Shown here one piece after another: positions 61,937 through 64,000 of a DNA stretch of 64,000 nt. The notes under the pieces are model-generated. The model was not told the DNA's origin. It searched no databases and saw only the letters and a program-made list of their open reading frames with translations. Made by a program: the position numbers and the translations under genes. The stretch's first letter is position 1; every line of letters begins with the position of its first letter. Origin of the DNA: Erythroxylum novogranatense (Eukaryota; Streptophyta; Magnoliopsida; Malpighiales; Erythroxylaceae); assembly GCA_029891385.1 (NCBI GenBank), contig CM057234.1, positions 23,174,350 to 23,238,349 on the forward strand. The letters run 5' to 3'.

Positions 61937-64000
61937 ATGACTTCAAGTGTGAACTTGCGTTCACTTATGGACTCCAACAAATTAACTGGACCCAACTTCC
62001 TAGATTGGCTGAGAAATCTGAGAATTGTTCTCAGGTCTGAGGAACTAGGATATATCCTAGATGTTCCACTTCCTGATCCACCTGCTGCTGATGCTTCTGA
62101 TGAGGATCAGAAAGCATATCGTAAGCATCTTAAAGACAAGAATATGGCTACCGCATTATGCTTGCCTCGATGTCACCAGAGCTCAGAGCAAAGATGAGTC
62201 TATGGATTCTCATACCATAGTGTTTCATCTTAGGGAGTTGTTTGATGAGCAAGCTCGGTATGAAAGGTTCGAGACCTCGAGGCTACTCTTCACTACTAAG
62301 ATGATTCTGTGTTCATCTGCAGCGAGATGCAATCAAGATGAATGGGTATATTGAGAGGTTGGTCGCCTTAGGTTTTGTTATGGATTATGAATTAAGTGTT
62401 GACTTAATTCTAGTTGGATTGTCGATAGTTATTCACGGTTTGTGTTAAACTATCGGATGAACCAAATATCCACGATAATCCTCGAGTTGATCAATCAGCC
62501 AAGACAAAGAAAGCAAGCTATCAAGAAGGATAGTAAGCAAGTGCTTATGGTGGCTTCTTCTTCCGTTCAAAGAAAAGAATCTAAAGAAGAAAAGGTCTAA
62601 GAAACCAAAAGGAAGTGCAGCCAAGAAGAAAACCAAAGAGATCGCACTAAAGGAACTTGCTTCCATGTGGCAAGACCGCCATCGGGCGAAATTGTAAAGT
62701 CTATCTGAATGAATTGAAGCGTAAGAAGGCATCGATGCCTCGGCTCCTTCGGTATGTTTGTCATTGAGGTTAATATCGCTTACGACCATAACATATGGGT
62801 ATTAGATACCGTTGTGGCTCACATATATGCAATGATATGTAGGGCCTCGAGGACGATGAGATGACTCGTGAAGGAGAACTAGACTGCGCATGTGGGAAAT
62901 GGAGCAAGAGTTTTGCATTAGCCGTAGGCACTTGCTTTTGTCACTTCCCATTGGGCTTGTAATTAAATTGGATGAATGTTATTTTGTACTGTATTAACAA
63001 AGAACATATTCTGCATTTCTTGTTTAAATAGAGTTGGTTTCATTTGACTTTTAGTAACAAGGGTTGTTCTATTAGTTTGAATGGAATGCTTTATGGTCTT
63101 GGTACATTATGCAATGGAATTTACATATTAGATATGTCACATCCAATTATGAATGTCAATGACACAAAAAGACATAAACGAGATAATTTAAAATCAACTT
63201 ACTTATGGCATTGTCGCCTTGGCCATATAAATGAGAGACGCATAGCTAAGCTCCATAAGATTGGTAGTTTAGGGTCATTTGATTATGAATCATATGACAC
63301 ATGCGAATCTTGTTTATTAGGCAAGATGACTAAATTACCCTTTAAGGGAAAGGGTGAACGAGCAACTGGAGTATTAGACCTAATACATTCAGAAGTATGT
63401 GGTCCGATGTCCATCCATGCCAGAAGTGGTTGTCTTTGCTTCATTACCTTTATTGATGATTATTCTCGATATGGGTACCAGATTCGATGAGATACAAATC
63501 AAGCATTTGAAAAGTTCAAACAATTGAAATGAAGTAGAAAACCAACTTGGGAAAAGTATCAAGACATTACGATTTGATCGTGGTGGGGAATACTTAGACC
63601 AAGAGTTTTTGGATTATCTCAGAGATAATGAGATTTTATCTCAATGGACTCCTCCTTACACACCACAAAGATAATGGTGTGGCAGAAAGGAGAAATCGAA
63701 CCTTGTTAGACATGGTACGATCGATGATGGGCTTTGCAAAGTTACCAAAATCCTTTTGGGGGTATGCAATAGAGACAACTGTTTACTTGTTAAACAGAGT
63801 TCCATCAAAGACAGTTGATGTTACTCCATATGAGATGTGGACTAACAAAAGACCCTATCTTACTCATTTGAAAGTTTAGGGTTGTCCGCTTATGAAGCGG
63901 ACACAATGATAAACTTGATGCAAAATCGACAAGTGTTTGTTCGTAGGATATCCTAAAGAAACAATGGGATATCAATTCTACTCATTGAGGAACAAAAGGT
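61937..64000 (+). pseudogene. Copia C gag-pol, disrupted and truncated
   Basis: The ATG at 61937 opens MTSSVNLRSLMDSNKLTG, nearly identical to copia B Gag. The frame is lost after about 75 codons (near 62160), and several more indels follow. The zinc knuckle (near 62660) and protease (near 62800, DTG site disrupted by a missing base) are damaged. The integrase is best preserved: LWHCRLGHINERR and CESCLLGK (63205-63330), FIDDYSRYGY (63450-63480), then NGVAERRNRTLLDMV and VPSKTVDVTPYEMW (63675-63840). The TAG at 62840 and the frame break at 63665-63676 coincide with defects of copia B. Reverse transcriptase lies beyond the window. Confidence 0.9.

Larger units (their letters stand above)
58143..64000 (+). 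mobile_element. Copia element C, plus strand, truncated by the window end
   Basis: A relative of copia B in the opposite orientation: 5' LTR 58143-60003, PBS 60005-60017, leader 60018-61936, gag-pol from 61937 into the integrase at the window end. It is inserted in the gypsy protease region. The target duplication cannot be tested because the right end is outside. The coding region is more damaged than that of copia B. Confidence 0.9.

Overview
The window is nuclear DNA of a flowering plant, most likely a eudicot. It is AT-rich, its one intact gene has GT-AG introns and a plant-type product, and almost everything else is plant LTR retrotransposons (Ty3/gypsy and Ty1/copia) plus one hAT DNA transposon. 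I cannot name the species. There are no bacterial operons, CRISPR arrays, rRNA genes or complete tRNA genes.

Layout. 1-14633: partly nested gypsy-type LTRs, mostly in minus orientation, with long tandem-repeat modules, a truncated gypsy remnant (PBS near 5210) and a 320-bp palindromic mini-element (2888-3207). 14634-15940: old LTR-like sequence and a plus-strand copia 3' end. 15945-50140: an old minus-strand copia element (copia A) cut into pieces by later insertions. These are a solo LTR (16375-20317), a 17.4-kb gypsy element G (21749-39177) and a 9.8-kb copia element B (39614-49425). G carries a hAT transposon (23012-30887) in its 5' LTR, and the hAT transposase gene is split by another solo LTR (25925-29398). 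Five of these insertions have exact 5-bp target-site duplications and the hAT has an exact 8-bp one, so the order of insertion can be read directly.

51822-54981: the only intact protein gene, a five-exon aldose 1-epimerase (galactose mutarotase-like) of 359 residues with a probable signal peptide. 55660-58142: a decayed TAT-type gypsy gag-protease region, cut by copia C (58143 to the window end), a plus-strand relative of copia B.

Apart from the mutarotase gene, every recognisable coding region is a broken transposon gene (stops, frameshifts, insertions). I found no convincing new multi-gene system. The most unusual signals are non-coding: family-specific arrays of short palindromes in retrotransposon leaders and LTRs, a palindromic mini-element with Pol III-like boxes, a perfect 32-bp hairpin in a mutarotase intron, and modules shared between LTRs with unrelated ends.
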